NCBI GenBank assembly: GCA_017430365.1
Contig: JAFRNC010000006.1
Coordinates: forward strand, 62,001-126,000
Reading direction: 5' to 3'
Origin: Bacteroidales bacterium
Lineage (GTDB): Bacteria; Bacteroidota; Bacteroidia; Bacteroidales; UBA932
DNA length: 64,000 nucleotides
Every line of letters starts with the position of its first letter. Position 1 is the first letter of the stretch. Under the pieces are notes generated by a model, which saw only the letters and a list, made by a program, of their open reading frames with translations, was not told the origin of the DNA and made no database searches. A program made the translations under genes and the position numbers. Of the stretch, positions 1 to 6,612 are shown piece by piece.

Positions 1-8
1 TCGGGTAA

Positions 9-233
9 TCATGCCGCCGCCGTTTCGTATATTTGAAGTTTCTGGGTCTCGACAAGATATTCGCGTCCCAGTTTTTTGATACCCCAACAGCGGATGTGTT
101 CAGGAGGATTCCCGGGATCGAAGCATGCGTTGAAGAACTTGCCGCCCTGCGGGCCATATACCTGATATTCCCTCGCTTCCGTAAGGAAAAAGGCTGCGAA
201 GATGAGGAGTAATGCGAGAATCGTCCGTTTCAT
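9..233 (-). CDS. Small secreted protein of unknown function
   Basis: A 74-residue protein with a clear N-terminal signal peptide: a basic start, about 14 hydrophobic residues, and probable cleavage after the LTEA segment near residue 20. The remaining 54 residues hold two Cys and several aromatic residues, which could form one disulfide in the periplasm. I do not recognise a family. It diverges from the flavin-reductase-like gene starting near 322. No convincing -7 box was found upstream. The signal peptide argues for a real gene, but the short length and lack of a known family leave doubt. Confidence 0.5.
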   Translation of the reverse strand: MKRTILALLLIFAAFFLTEAREYQVYGPQGGKFFNACFDPGNPPEHIRCWGIKKLGREYLVETQKLQIYETAAA

Positions 234-295
234 GCCAGGATAGTATGTTTAACTGACAAATTTGCTGAATGTCGCTTTTATCTGCGCGATGTTTG

Positions 296-303
296 TATCT
301 TTG
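296..303 (+). promoter_or_regulatory. -7 box TATCTTTG upstream of the PNPOx-like gene
   Basis: Exact match to the Bacteroidota SigA -7 consensus TAnnTTTG. It lies inside the longest possible reading frame of the next gene, which could start at 262. Transcription would therefore begin near 309, so the start must be one of the ATGs at 313, 316 or 322. No good TTTG -33 partner was seen at 19 bp. Confidence 0.6.
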
Positions 304-321
304 TGCTCAAAGATGATGATT

Positions 322-798
322 ATGGCTGAATTCAGACCACTCAGAAGAATAAAACAGGCCGCCACTCCGGAAGAGTGCATTGCCGTTCTCCAATCTGCTC
401 CACGCGGCATACTTGCCGTACATGGGGAGAACGGATATCCTTACGGCATACCGATGAATTTCGTCTTTCTGGACGGGAAGATTTATTTCCACTGCGCGAA
501 AGAAGGGCACAAAATCGACGCTGTCCGTGCTGACGACAAAGTCTCCTTCACCGTACTGTCGGAACCAGTGAAGAACGATGGCGAATGGTGGTATTGCTTC
601 ACCAGCGTGATTGTCTTCGGACGGATACGAGAGGTTACCGATCCTGAACAGATCGGCGCTTCCCTGCGCGCTCTAGGCGCCAAATATTTCCCTGAAGGGT
701 ATGATATTGAAAATGACATTTTGCGCAATGGTCCGCGGGCTTCTATTCTCGAGCTCAGTTTCGACCATGTCTCGGGAAAGCATGTCAGGGAAAAATAA
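322..798 (+). CDS. Pyridoxamine 5'-phosphate oxidase-like flavin protein (NimA-type split barrel)
   Basis: About 158 residues with the pattern of the split-barrel FMN-binding PNPOx-like family, which includes 5-nitroimidazole reductases (NimA). The start is a PLRR-x-Ile type lead-in, followed by a GILAVHGENGYPYGIPMNF-like beta-hairpin and an IYFHCAKEGHK segment that would hold the flavin phosphate. An FTVL strand and a late SVIVFGRIREV strand complete the barrel. Members are cytoplasmic, bind FMN or related cofactors and usually have unknown substrates. The start at 322 was chosen because a -7 box at 296-303 excludes the upstream Met at 262. The ATGs at 313 and 316 are alternatives. Nitroimidazole reduction is only one possible activity. 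Confidence 0.8.
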   Translation: MAEFRPLRRIKQAATPEECIAVLQSAPRGILAVHGENGYPYGIPMNFVFLDGKIYFHCAKEGHKIDAVRADDKVSFTVLSEPVKNDGEWWYCFTSVIVFGRIREVTDPEQIGASLRALGAKYFPEGYDIENDILRNGPRASILELSFDHVSGKHVREK

Positions 799-824
799 GT
801 ATCCGGGGATATAACAGATTATTT

Positions 825-1160
825 ATGAATTTAAGCGGAATTATAGTCGGGGCGTCAGTATTCTTCAGCATCGGAATATGCCATCCTGCGGTCATAAAAA
901 TGGAATACTATCTGGGAAAGCGCAGCTGGTGGATCTGGCTCGTATGCGGGCTGGCTTTCAGTGCATTGTCACTCCTCACCGAGAATGACATACTGTCCAC
1001 TATCATCGGAGGTTTCGCATTCTCCTGTCTCTGGGGAATTCACGAGATGTTCCTGCAGGAAAAACGCGTGCTGCGCGGCTGGTTTCCGGAGAATCCCAAG
1101 CGGCATGCCTATTATGAGGAGCTTCGCAGGCAAATTAAAAATGCCTCTCCAGACCTGTAG
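825..1160 (+). CDS. DUF4491 family small membrane protein
   Basis: A 111-residue protein with three hydrophobic helices, roughly residues 3-22, 34-52 and 57-76. The soluble tail is charged and carries the WFPENPKRH motif near residue 87. Length and the HPxVIKxEY-like motif after the first helix match DUF4491, a small inner-membrane family common in Bacteroidota with no known function. It lies 26 bp after the PNPOx-like gene on the same strand and may share its transcript. The function is unknown; the family call is from memory of the conserved HP...E(Y/F) and WFP.NP motifs. Confidence 0.75.
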   Translation: MNLSGIIVGASVFFSIGICHPAVIKMEYYLGKRSWWIWLVCGLAFSALSLLTENDILSTIIGGFAFSCLWGIHEMFLQEKRVLRGWFPENPKRHAYYEELRRQIKNASPDL

Positions 1161-1199
1161 GACCACGTTTTCCCCCTTCCCGGATTGAAAAATAAGTGC

Positions 1200-1207
1200 T
1201 ATCTTCG
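1200..1207 (+). promoter_or_regulatory. Putative -7 box TATCTTCG for the TonB receptor operon
   Basis: One mismatch (TTCG for TTTG) to the TAnnTTTG consensus, about 22 bp before the chosen ATG at 1230. It lies downstream of the longer possible start at 1185, which supports the shorter protein. The same TTCG ending occurs before two ion-transport genes at 28127 and 32889. Confidence 0.45.
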
Positions 1208-1229
1208 CAATCCCAAAATCAATCCGGGC

Positions 1230-3143
1230 ATGAAGGAATTCTATATATCGTTTGTTTTCATCATTGCACTTCTGTCTGCTTCTGCGGCATATGCGCAGAC
1301 ATATTATATGCTGGACAGCGTTTCGGTCACTGCATCAAAACTGCCTGTTCCCCTTCACAAGAACACGCGCACCGTCACTCTTATAGACAGCATGTCGATA
1401 GCCTCGGCCCCGGCTGAAAATATAAACGACCTGCTGAAGTACGCGCTGGGTGTGGATGTGCGGCAGCGCGGGGCAATGGGCATGCAGACCGATATCAGCA
1501 TGCGCGGCGGCACATACAACCAGATTGCGGTCCTGCTCAACGGAATAGACATTTCCGACCCTCAGACAGGGCACAATTCAGCTGATTTCCCCGTCAATCT
1601 CAGCGACATCGACCATATCGAGGTGCTTGAAGGTCCTGCCGCCCGAGGCCACGGTGCTTCGTCCATGATAGGAGCCGTCAACATTGTCACTAAATATGAC
1701 GGCGAGAGTTCGGCTTCACTGAATCTCGAGGGCGGGTCATTCAAATACGGCAACGCCAACGCGTCTGTCGCCCTGAAAGGCCGGCGCGTTTTCAATATGC
1801 TTTCGGCGGGATATCAGCGTTCGGACGGCTTCAACCGCAATTCAGAAGGCGGGCTGAACAACGATTTCAAGGCATTCAAGACTTTTTACCACGGCAATGC
1901 CGACCTGGCAGCCGGCACTTTGCAGTGGCAGGCCGGAATGAGCCGCAAAGATTTCGGATCCAGCACCTTCTACAGCGCCAGGTTCGATGACCAGTTCGAG
2001 CATACTTTCAAGACTTTCGCCGCCATCAAGTCCGAGGGCAAGGGCTTTTTGCACTTCACCCCTTCCCTTTACTGGAATCACGGAGAAGACCGTTTCGAGT
2101 TGTTCCGGGGGAAGCCTCAGATGTATCCTTTCAATTACCATAAGACGAATACTGTCGGAGGGGATTTCCATTTTTATTTCGATTCCCGTCTCGGACGCAG
2201 CGCATTCGGTGCCGGTGCCCGTCATGAAGCGATCCGCAGTACGAATCTGGGCGAAACGCTGTCCAATCCTGAAGGAGTTTATGTCCGCGGACTCGGCAGG
2301 ACCGCTTTTACCGCATTCGTCGAACACAGCATCGTACTGGACCGCTTTACGGCTTCAGCGGGGGTCACTGCCGCCAGCAACACCGGAAACAACGAAGGAG
2401 TGAAGTTCTATCCCGGGGTGGAAATGAATCTCCGTCTCACCAACTCCCTGCGGATTTATGGCTCTTACAATGCCTCGTACAGGATGCCCACCTTTACCGA
2501 GCTCTACTATTCTGTGGGCGGCCATCTTGCGGATCCGACGCTGGAAGCAGAAAAACTCCATGCATTTGAAGGTGGTTTGAAATATCTCGACAGAGGTGTC
2601 CGGGCCGTTGCGACGGTTTACTATAATAAGGGACGTGATATCATCGACTGGATACAGGACATGAGTGCCGGGGAGAATGCCCCGTGGATGTCGGTAAACC
2701 ATACTGAAGTCAACACCTTCGGACAGGAGGCGACCCTGCAGCTTTCCATAGCGGAATTGACCGGTATTCCCGGTTTCCCGCTGCGCTCGGTGAATCTGGG
2801 ATACAGTCATATTTCCCAGGACAAGGACACTGAAGAAGGATTCCGCAGTCTCTATTCCATGGAATACATCCGCCACCGCGTCACAGCGCAGGCGGATTTC
2901 CGACTCTGGAGGGGTTTGTCCGCCAATATCTCCTATAGGTACGTCGACAGGGCTACAGGCTCCGAACTTATCAAACCATATTCGCTTCTTGACTCGAAGA
3001 TTTCCTATGATTTTCCCTTCTTGGAGATTTACGTCAGGGCCAACAATCTGCTCGACCGCGAATACTACGATTTCGGCGATATCCCACAGCCCGGTTTCTG
3101 GTTCATGGCCGGCATTACCCTGAAATTAAAATCAATCATATGA
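1230..3143 (+). CDS. TonB-dependent outer-membrane receptor (BtuB/CirA type)
   Basis: A 637-residue outer-membrane receptor. A signal peptide ends at AYAQ near residue 22. A plug domain follows, with the LLKYALGVDVRQRG segment, MRGGTYNQ, LLNGIDISDPQTGHN and IEVLEGPAA motifs between about residues 55 and 145. The rest is a beta-barrel ending in a C-terminal strand with aromatic residues. There is no carboxypeptidase-D-like N-terminal extension and no SusD neighbour, so it resembles the small-ligand (cobalamin or siderophore) class rather than SusC. The plug would bind TonB from inside, and the barrel imports the ligand. The ligand is not visible from sequence; no cobalamin riboswitch was seen upstream. 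It overlaps the DUF1349 lipoprotein gene by 4 bp (ATGA), which implies coupled translation. Confidence 0.88.
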   Translation: MKEFYISFVFIIALLSASAAYAQTYYMLDSVSVTASKLPVPLHKNTRTVTLIDSMSIASAPAENINDLLKYALGVDVRQRGAMGMQTDISMRGGTYNQIAVLLNGIDISDPQTGHNSADFPVNLSDIDHIEVLEGPAARGHGASSMIGAVNIVTKYDGESSASLNLEGGSFKYGNANASVALKGRRVFNMLSAGYQRSDGFNRNSEGGLNNDFKAFKTFYHGNADLAAGTLQWQAGMSRKDFGSSTFYSARFDDQFEHTFKTFAAIKSEGKGFLHFTPSLYWNHGEDRFELFRGKPQMYPFNYHKTNTVGGDFHFYFDSRLGRSAFGAGARHEAIRSTNLGETLSNPEGVYVRGLGRTAFTAFVEHSIVLDRFTASAGVTAASNTGNNEGVKFYPGVEMNLRLTNSLRIYGSYNASYRMPTFTELYYSVGGHLADPTLEAEKLHAFEGGLKYLDRGVRAVATVYYNKGRDIIDWIQDMSAGENAPWMSVNHTEVNTFGQEATLQLSIAELTGIPGFPLRSVNLGYSHISQDKDTEEGFRSLYSMEYIRHRVTAQADFRLWRGLSANISYRYVDRATGSELIKPYSLLDSKISYDFPFLEIYVRANNLLDREYYDFGDIPQPGFWFMAGITLKLKSII

Positions 3144-3877
3144 AAAACATCTCAAAACTCCTCATCATCGGTATAAGCCTTTGCGTTGCCGCATGCGTCA
3201 ATTCTGCAGGCAATACAGAAGACACCGAATTCTTCGACAGCGTGGCCGCCGCCCTCTCCGATGGCGGCGAAATCGACCCGGGCCAGCTGCAGTGGACCAG
3301 GGAACCTGCCGGATCCACTGCCGAAAACGGTATCGTGACAATTACGACAGCCCCTCATACCGATCTTTGGCAGAGGACATACTACCATTTCCGAAATGAC
3401 AACGCCCCTGTCCTGCAGATGAAGACCCGCGAGAAGTTCTTCAGCTTCACAGTTAAGACCTACTTCACCCAGAGCCATCAGCGTTTCGACCAATGCGGCA
3501 TCGTGATGTATCTGGACAGTGAAAACTGGCTCAAGGGTTCGGTGGAATTCGAGAATGAAGAGTTCCAGCACCTCGGCAGCGTCGCCACCAACAACGGTTA
3601 TTCGGACTGGGCGACCACTGCCATTCCCGCCGACGTCAAGACTATGTGGTACCGCTTCTCCCGCAGGGATGACGACTATTGCATAGAATGTTCAACCGAC
3701 GGCACGAACTTCAGCCAGATGCGTATCTGCCATATGTTCGCTGCCGCCGGTGAAATCAGTTTCGGCATTTATGCATGCTCCCCTGAGGAATCTTCCTTCA
3801 CGGCCGTTTTCTCGGACATGAGGATTACGGAGTGCATGTGGAAGGCCCACGATGGGCAAAAGCCTGACGAAGAATAA
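3140..3877 (+). CDS. DUF1349-like lipoprotein (concanavalin-fold domain)
   Basis: A 245-residue protein with a lipoprotein signal: hydrophobic residues 7-18, then Cys19 in an AACV context. The mature part has the features of DUF1349, a concanavalin-like lectin/glucanase fold. These are an early W-x-REP strand, the FSFTVKTYFTQSHQRFDQCGIVMYL-type core near residues 100-125, ENWLKGSVEFE, and a C-terminal YACSPEESSFTAVFSD strand. It probably sits in the outer membrane and binds a carbohydrate or other ligand. Translational coupling to the preceding TonB receptor suggests that it presents ligand to that receptor, though this pairing is inference. The acidic tail (KPDEE) has no known role. Confidence 0.75.
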   Translation: MKNISKLLIIGISLCVAACVNSAGNTEDTEFFDSVAAALSDGGEIDPGQLQWTREPAGSTAENGIVTITTAPHTDLWQRTYYHFRNDNAPVLQMKTREKFFSFTVKTYFTQSHQRFDQCGIVMYLDSENWLKGSVEFENEEFQHLGSVATNNGYSDWATTAIPADVKTMWYRFSRRDDDYCIECSTDGTNFSQMRICHMFAAAGEISFGIYACSPEESSFTAVFSDMRITECMWKAHDGQKPDEE

Positions 3878-3891
3878 TTTATCCTCGCTAT

Positions 3892-4500
3892 TTATAGCAG
3901 GGCTTCAATACTGGCAGCCAGTTCTTCAGGTGCCACGACGGGTTCGAAACGGGCGACCACATTACCCTTCCTGTCCACGAGGAACTTGGTGAAGTTCCAC
4001 TTGATGTCTGGGTTGGAAGCGTATTCTGGGTTGTTCCTCGAAAGCATTCCGTCCATGAATTTGCCTGTATCACTGTCGCCGAATCCTTCGAAAGGCTTCT
4101 CGGAATAGAGCCATTTGAAGATTGCATTGGCGTTCTCGCCGTTCACATCGGACTTCGCCATCAGGGGGAAGGTCACTCCGTAGTTGACGCGGCAGAATTC
4201 TTCAATCTCCTCGTTTGAACCGGGCTCCTGATGACCGAACTGGTCGCAAGGGAAACCTATTACCACGAGGCCCTTGTCCTGATATTTCTTATAGAGGTTC
4301 TCCAGCCCGTCATATTGCGGTGTGAAACCGCATTTCGAGGCGGTGTTGACTACGAGCAGGACTTTGCCCTTGTAGTCGGCGAAGTTTACTACGGCTCCGT
4401 CATTGGATTCGGCCTTGAAGTCGTAGATGGTCGGGGTTTTGCTGCAGGAAAGCAGGCACAGTGCAGCACTGACAATCACAAGAAATCTGCGGATGAACAT
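3892..4500 (-). CDS. Glutathione peroxidase-family lipoprotein (Cys type)
   Basis: A 202-residue thiol peroxidase of the glutathione peroxidase family. It has a lipoprotein signal with the lipobox LLSC at Cys19. The peroxidatic Cys is about residue 57 in NTASKCGFTPQY. The Gln of the GFPCDQFGHQEP motif and the Trp-Asn of KWNFTKFLVDR complete the active site. It has Cys, not selenocysteine. Such Cys-GPx enzymes reduce hydrogen peroxide or lipid peroxides, usually with thioredoxin as donor. The signal places it in the envelope, while its 180-residue paralogue at 4959-5501 is cytoplasmic. It is the third gene of the gpx-marR-gpx operon, 3 bp after the regulator, so both compartments would respond to the same signal. 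Confidence 0.92.
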   Translation of the reverse strand: MFIRRFLVIVSAALCLLSCSKTPTIYDFKAESNDGAVVNFADYKGKVLLVVNTASKCGFTPQYDGLENLYKKYQDKGLVVIGFPCDQFGHQEPGSNEEIEEFCRVNYGVTFPLMAKSDVNGENANAIFKWLYSEKPFEGFGDSDTGKFMDGMLSRNNPEYASNPDIKWNFTKFLVDRKGNVVARFEPVVAPEELAASIEALL

Positions 4501-4503
4501 GGT

Positions 4504-4959
4504 TTATTGAGTATTAGATGGTTTTTCCTTCAGTTTGTGGATGATGTCGTCAAGCATGACGAACAGTCCGGGCACAGTCTCAGGGGTGACGCTTTCGCAG
4601 AGAACGGAACTTCCGACAGCCTCGGGGACTTCCTTTAGTTTTTCTTTCAGCCCGTATCCCTTTTTCGTAAGCGTGACGATCGTCTGGCGTGCATCGGCTT
4701 TACCCTGGGTACGTGTCAGCATACCTTCAGCCTCCATCCTTTTAAGCAGCGGAGTGACGGTATTGGTTTCCAGCATAAGCCGTTTGGCGATGTCGTTCAC
4801 CGGCTGTGCGTCTTTCTCCCACAGAACCAGCAGAACCAGATACTGAGGATATGTCAGGCCATATTCCGAAAGCAGCGGATGATAGGCCTGGGTGATAAGG
4901 CGTGACGCGGTGTAAAGCCTGAAACAAAGCTGGTTGTCCAGCCTGAATCGTCCGTCCAT
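4504..4959 (-). CDS. MarR-family transcriptional regulator (OhrR-like)
   Basis: A 151-residue winged-helix regulator. The start LDNQLCFRLYTASRLITQAYHPLLSEYGLTYPQYLVLLVLWE is the classic OhrR/MarR dimerisation helix. It carries a Cys at residue 11, the position expected for the peroxide-sensing Cys of OhrR (C-F-x-LY). The recognition helix is in the LMLETNTVTPLLKRMEAEG region (about residues 62-80), with the wing at TRTQGKADARQTIVTLT. It sits between two peroxidases, sharing 1 bp (TAATG) with the upstream gene. The operon promoter carries two ATCG-N4-CGAT palindromes, its probable operators. The predicted role is a repressor released by organic peroxide; the effector is inferred from Cys11 and the neighbours. 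Confidence 0.93.
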   Translation of the reverse strand: MDGRFRLDNQLCFRLYTASRLITQAYHPLLSEYGLTYPQYLVLLVLWEKDAQPVNDIAKRLMLETNTVTPLLKRMEAEGMLTRTQGKADARQTIVTLTKKGYGLKEKLKEVPEAVGSSVLCESVTPETVPGLFVMLDDIIHKLKEKPSNTQ

Positions 4960-5501
4960 TACAGCATTTCTTCGATGTCCTTTTCGAACGAAGCGGGCTC
5001 TGCTACGGGAGCGAAACGCTTTACGACGGTTCCGTCACGGTTGACAAGGAACTTGGTGAAATTCCAGAGGACGTCGCTCTCCTTCTCAACGCTCTTGCTG
5101 AGGGTTTTCAGGAGTTTCTGGGTCGCTTTGGCTTTCAGGCCCTTGTATTCCTCGGTCGGTGCGGCAGCTTTGAGATAAGTGAAAACCGGATCTTCGGCAG
5201 GTCCGTTGACGTCGACTTTCTTCATGAGAGGGAAAGTAACGCCGTGATTTATGCGGCAGAACTCGGCTATCTGCTCGTCACTCCCCGGTTCCTGGTGCGC
5301 GAACTGGTCGCAGGGGAATCCGATAATGACCAGGCCCTGGTCCTTATATTTCTGGTAGAGTGCCTCCAGCCCGTCATACTGGGGAGTAAAACCGCACTTG
5401 GAAGCGGTATTGACAATCAAAAGGACTTTCCCTTCAAACTGGGAGAAATCAACTTCGGCGCCTTTATTGGAAACAGCCTTCAAATCGTAAATCTTTGCCA
5501 T
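4959..5501 (-). CDS. Glutathione peroxidase family protein (cytoplasmic, Cys type)
   Basis: A 180-residue peroxidase without a signal peptide. Cys36 in NTASKCGFTP is the peroxidatic residue. GFPCDQFAHQEPGSDEQ supplies the catalytic Gln and VLWNFTKFLVNRDGTV the Trp-Asn pair. Cys64 within FPCDQ is conserved in the family; whether it acts as a resolving Cys is not clear. It reduces peroxides in the cytoplasm, probably with a thioredoxin-type donor. It is the first gene of the gpx-marR-gpx operon, with its own -7 box (5531-5538) flanked by two matching palindromes. It is close in sequence to the lipoprotein paralogue two genes on, so the pair looks like a duplication that now covers two compartments. 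Confidence 0.93.
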   Translation of the reverse strand: MAKIYDLKAVSNKGAEVDFSQFEGKVLLIVNTASKCGFTPQYDGLEALYQKYKDQGLVIIGFPCDQFAHQEPGSDEQIAEFCRINHGVTFPLMKKVDVNGPAEDPVFTYLKAAAPTEEYKGLKAKATQKLLKTLSKSVEKESDVLWNFTKFLVNRDGTVVKRFAPVAEPASFEKDIEEML

Positions 5502-5517
5502 TGTACATACTGTTTAT

Positions 5518-5529
5518 ATCGTTTACGAT
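5518..5529. promoter_or_regulatory. Palindromic operator 1, ATCGTTTACGAT
   Basis: A perfect 12-bp inverted repeat of the form ATCG-N4-CGAT. It lies directly downstream of the minus-strand -7 box (5531-5538), over the expected transcription start of the gpx-marR-gpx operon. A protein bound here would block initiation. Its core matches operator 2, and the centres are 36 bp apart. Binding by the MarR-family product encoded in this operon is inferred. Confidence 0.75.
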
Positions 5530-5530
5530 G

Positions 5531-5538
5531 CAAATATA
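5531..5538 (-). promoter_or_regulatory. -7 box TATATTTG of the gpx-marR-gpx operon
   Basis: Exact TAnnTTTG match on the minus strand. A CTTG at 5558-5561 lies 19 bp upstream and fits the -33 element. That CTTG forms the centre of operator 2, while operator 1 begins one base beyond the -7 box. Both ends of the promoter are therefore covered by identical operator cores. Confidence 0.75.
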
Positions 5539-5551
5539 CGACTTTATTTTT

Positions 5552-5567
5552 ATATCGCAAGCGATAT
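5552..5567. promoter_or_regulatory. Palindromic operator 2, ATATCGCAAGCGATAT
   Basis: A perfect 16-bp palindrome whose inner 12 bp (5554-5565) fit ATCG-N4-CGAT, as in operator 1. It covers the -33 region of the gpx operon promoter. Two copies of one core on one promoter beside a MarR gene make regulation by that protein the simplest explanation. Confidence 0.78.
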
Positions 5568-5667
5568 TTTTATAATTCTTCACTTTTATCGTCAGGATGT
5601 TTTAGCCGGATGTTTTTCGCATGTCAGCGAATCACTTCTAAAATTATTGTTTTTCAGAAATTTAATA

Positions 5668-5675
5668 TATATTTG
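5668..5675 (+). promoter_or_regulatory. -7 box TATATTTG for the QueG-like/mosaic lipoprotein operon
   Basis: Exact TAnnTTTG match with ATTG at 5646-5649 as the -33 element, 18 bp apart. The ATG at 5698 follows by 22 bp, which excludes the longer start at 5647. Confidence 0.65.
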
Positions 5676-5697
5676 TCTATACATATCTCTCGAAACC

Positions 5698-6612
5698 ATG
5701 TTAAGCAGAAGGCAATTCCTGAAAGTCGCCGGTTTAGGCTCAATAGCGTTGGCTGTCCACCCGCTGGGTATCCTCACCTCCTGTACGAACCGTAAAGGGA
5801 ATGAAAAAAACAGGGCGCTTATCGCATCTGTAGAGAAGGTGTTTTCCCAGTTGGAAGACAATTCGGTGCTCCTGCCCGGAGAACAGGTAGTCGTCCCTGT
5901 CCTTGATGCGCCGTTGGTCGGCGTTGCGAGTGCCGACAATCCCCTGTTTGAAACTTTCAGGCGGGATGAAGTCATCGGATCCCAATGGCGTGCACCAAAG
6001 GAGTGGATGCCTGAGGCCAAGTCAGTTGTAGTATTCTTCTTCCCTGTCTCCGGGGAAATACTGGCAAGGCACCGTGCGGCAAAAACGCCCACGAACGAAG
6101 CATGGAACTATGGATATGGAAAACACGGCAAAGTCCTGGATGCCTTCATCTCAGGTCTTACTGCCGAACTGGATAATCAAGGAATCAGATACTTTATCCC
6201 TACCAAAGACCCCTCTTTCAAAATCGAACAGCACCCCGTCATGAGCGGCGGCAAGGAGGACGTACACTATTCCACTTCATGGTCGAACCGGCATGTGGCT
6301 TTTGCCGCCGGTCTGGGAACCTTCGGCGTGCACCGTCATCTTATTACCGATAAAGGATGCGGCGGAGTCCTCGCATCGATGATCCTGGACTGCGAGTTGG
6401 AACCCACCCCTTCCGGTTACACAGACCCTTATGAGAACTGCATCCATTGCGGAGCGTGCGTAAATCGCTGTCCCGCCGGGGCAATCACGCTGGAGAATTT
6501 CCGCAACCTCAAGGAATGCAGGACATATGCTTCAAGTTTAAGAGCCGAGAATGATCCGGGGTATTGTGGGAAATGTCTTGTAGGGATTCCGTGTGAATTC
6601 GTTAAACCATGA
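5698..6612 (+). CDS. Tat-exported QueG-like [4Fe-4S] protein
   Basis: A 304-residue protein. It begins with a twin-arginine signal (SRRQFLK at residues 3-9), a hydrophobic stretch, and a possible lipobox (LTSC at about Cys29). The body resembles the short epoxyqueuosine-reductase-like ferredoxins. A SVVVFFFPVS core strand leads to SNRHVAFAAGLGTFGVHRHLITDKG, then the cluster motif CIHCGACVNRCP near residues 245-256. A Cys-rich end (YCGKCLVGIPCE) could bind a second cluster. Known relatives are usually cytoplasmic, so a Tat signal is unusual and suggests export of a folded Fe-S protein as in reductive dehalogenases. It overlaps the next gene by 4 bp. The substrate is unknown; true QueG activity is doubtful outside the cytoplasm. 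Confidence 0.8.
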   Translation: MLSRRQFLKVAGLGSIALAVHPLGILTSCTNRKGNEKNRALIASVEKVFSQLEDNSVLLPGEQVVVPVLDAPLVGVASADNPLFETFRRDEVIGSQWRAPKEWMPEAKSVVVFFFPVSGEILARHRAAKTPTNEAWNYGYGKHGKVLDAFISGLTAELDNQGIRYFIPTKDPSFKIEQHPVMSGGKEDVHYSTSWSNRHVAFAAGLGTFGVHRHLITDKGCGGVLASMILDCELEPTPSGYTDPYENCIHCGACVNRCPAGAITLENFRNLKECRTYASSLRAENDPGYCGKCLVGIPCEFVKP

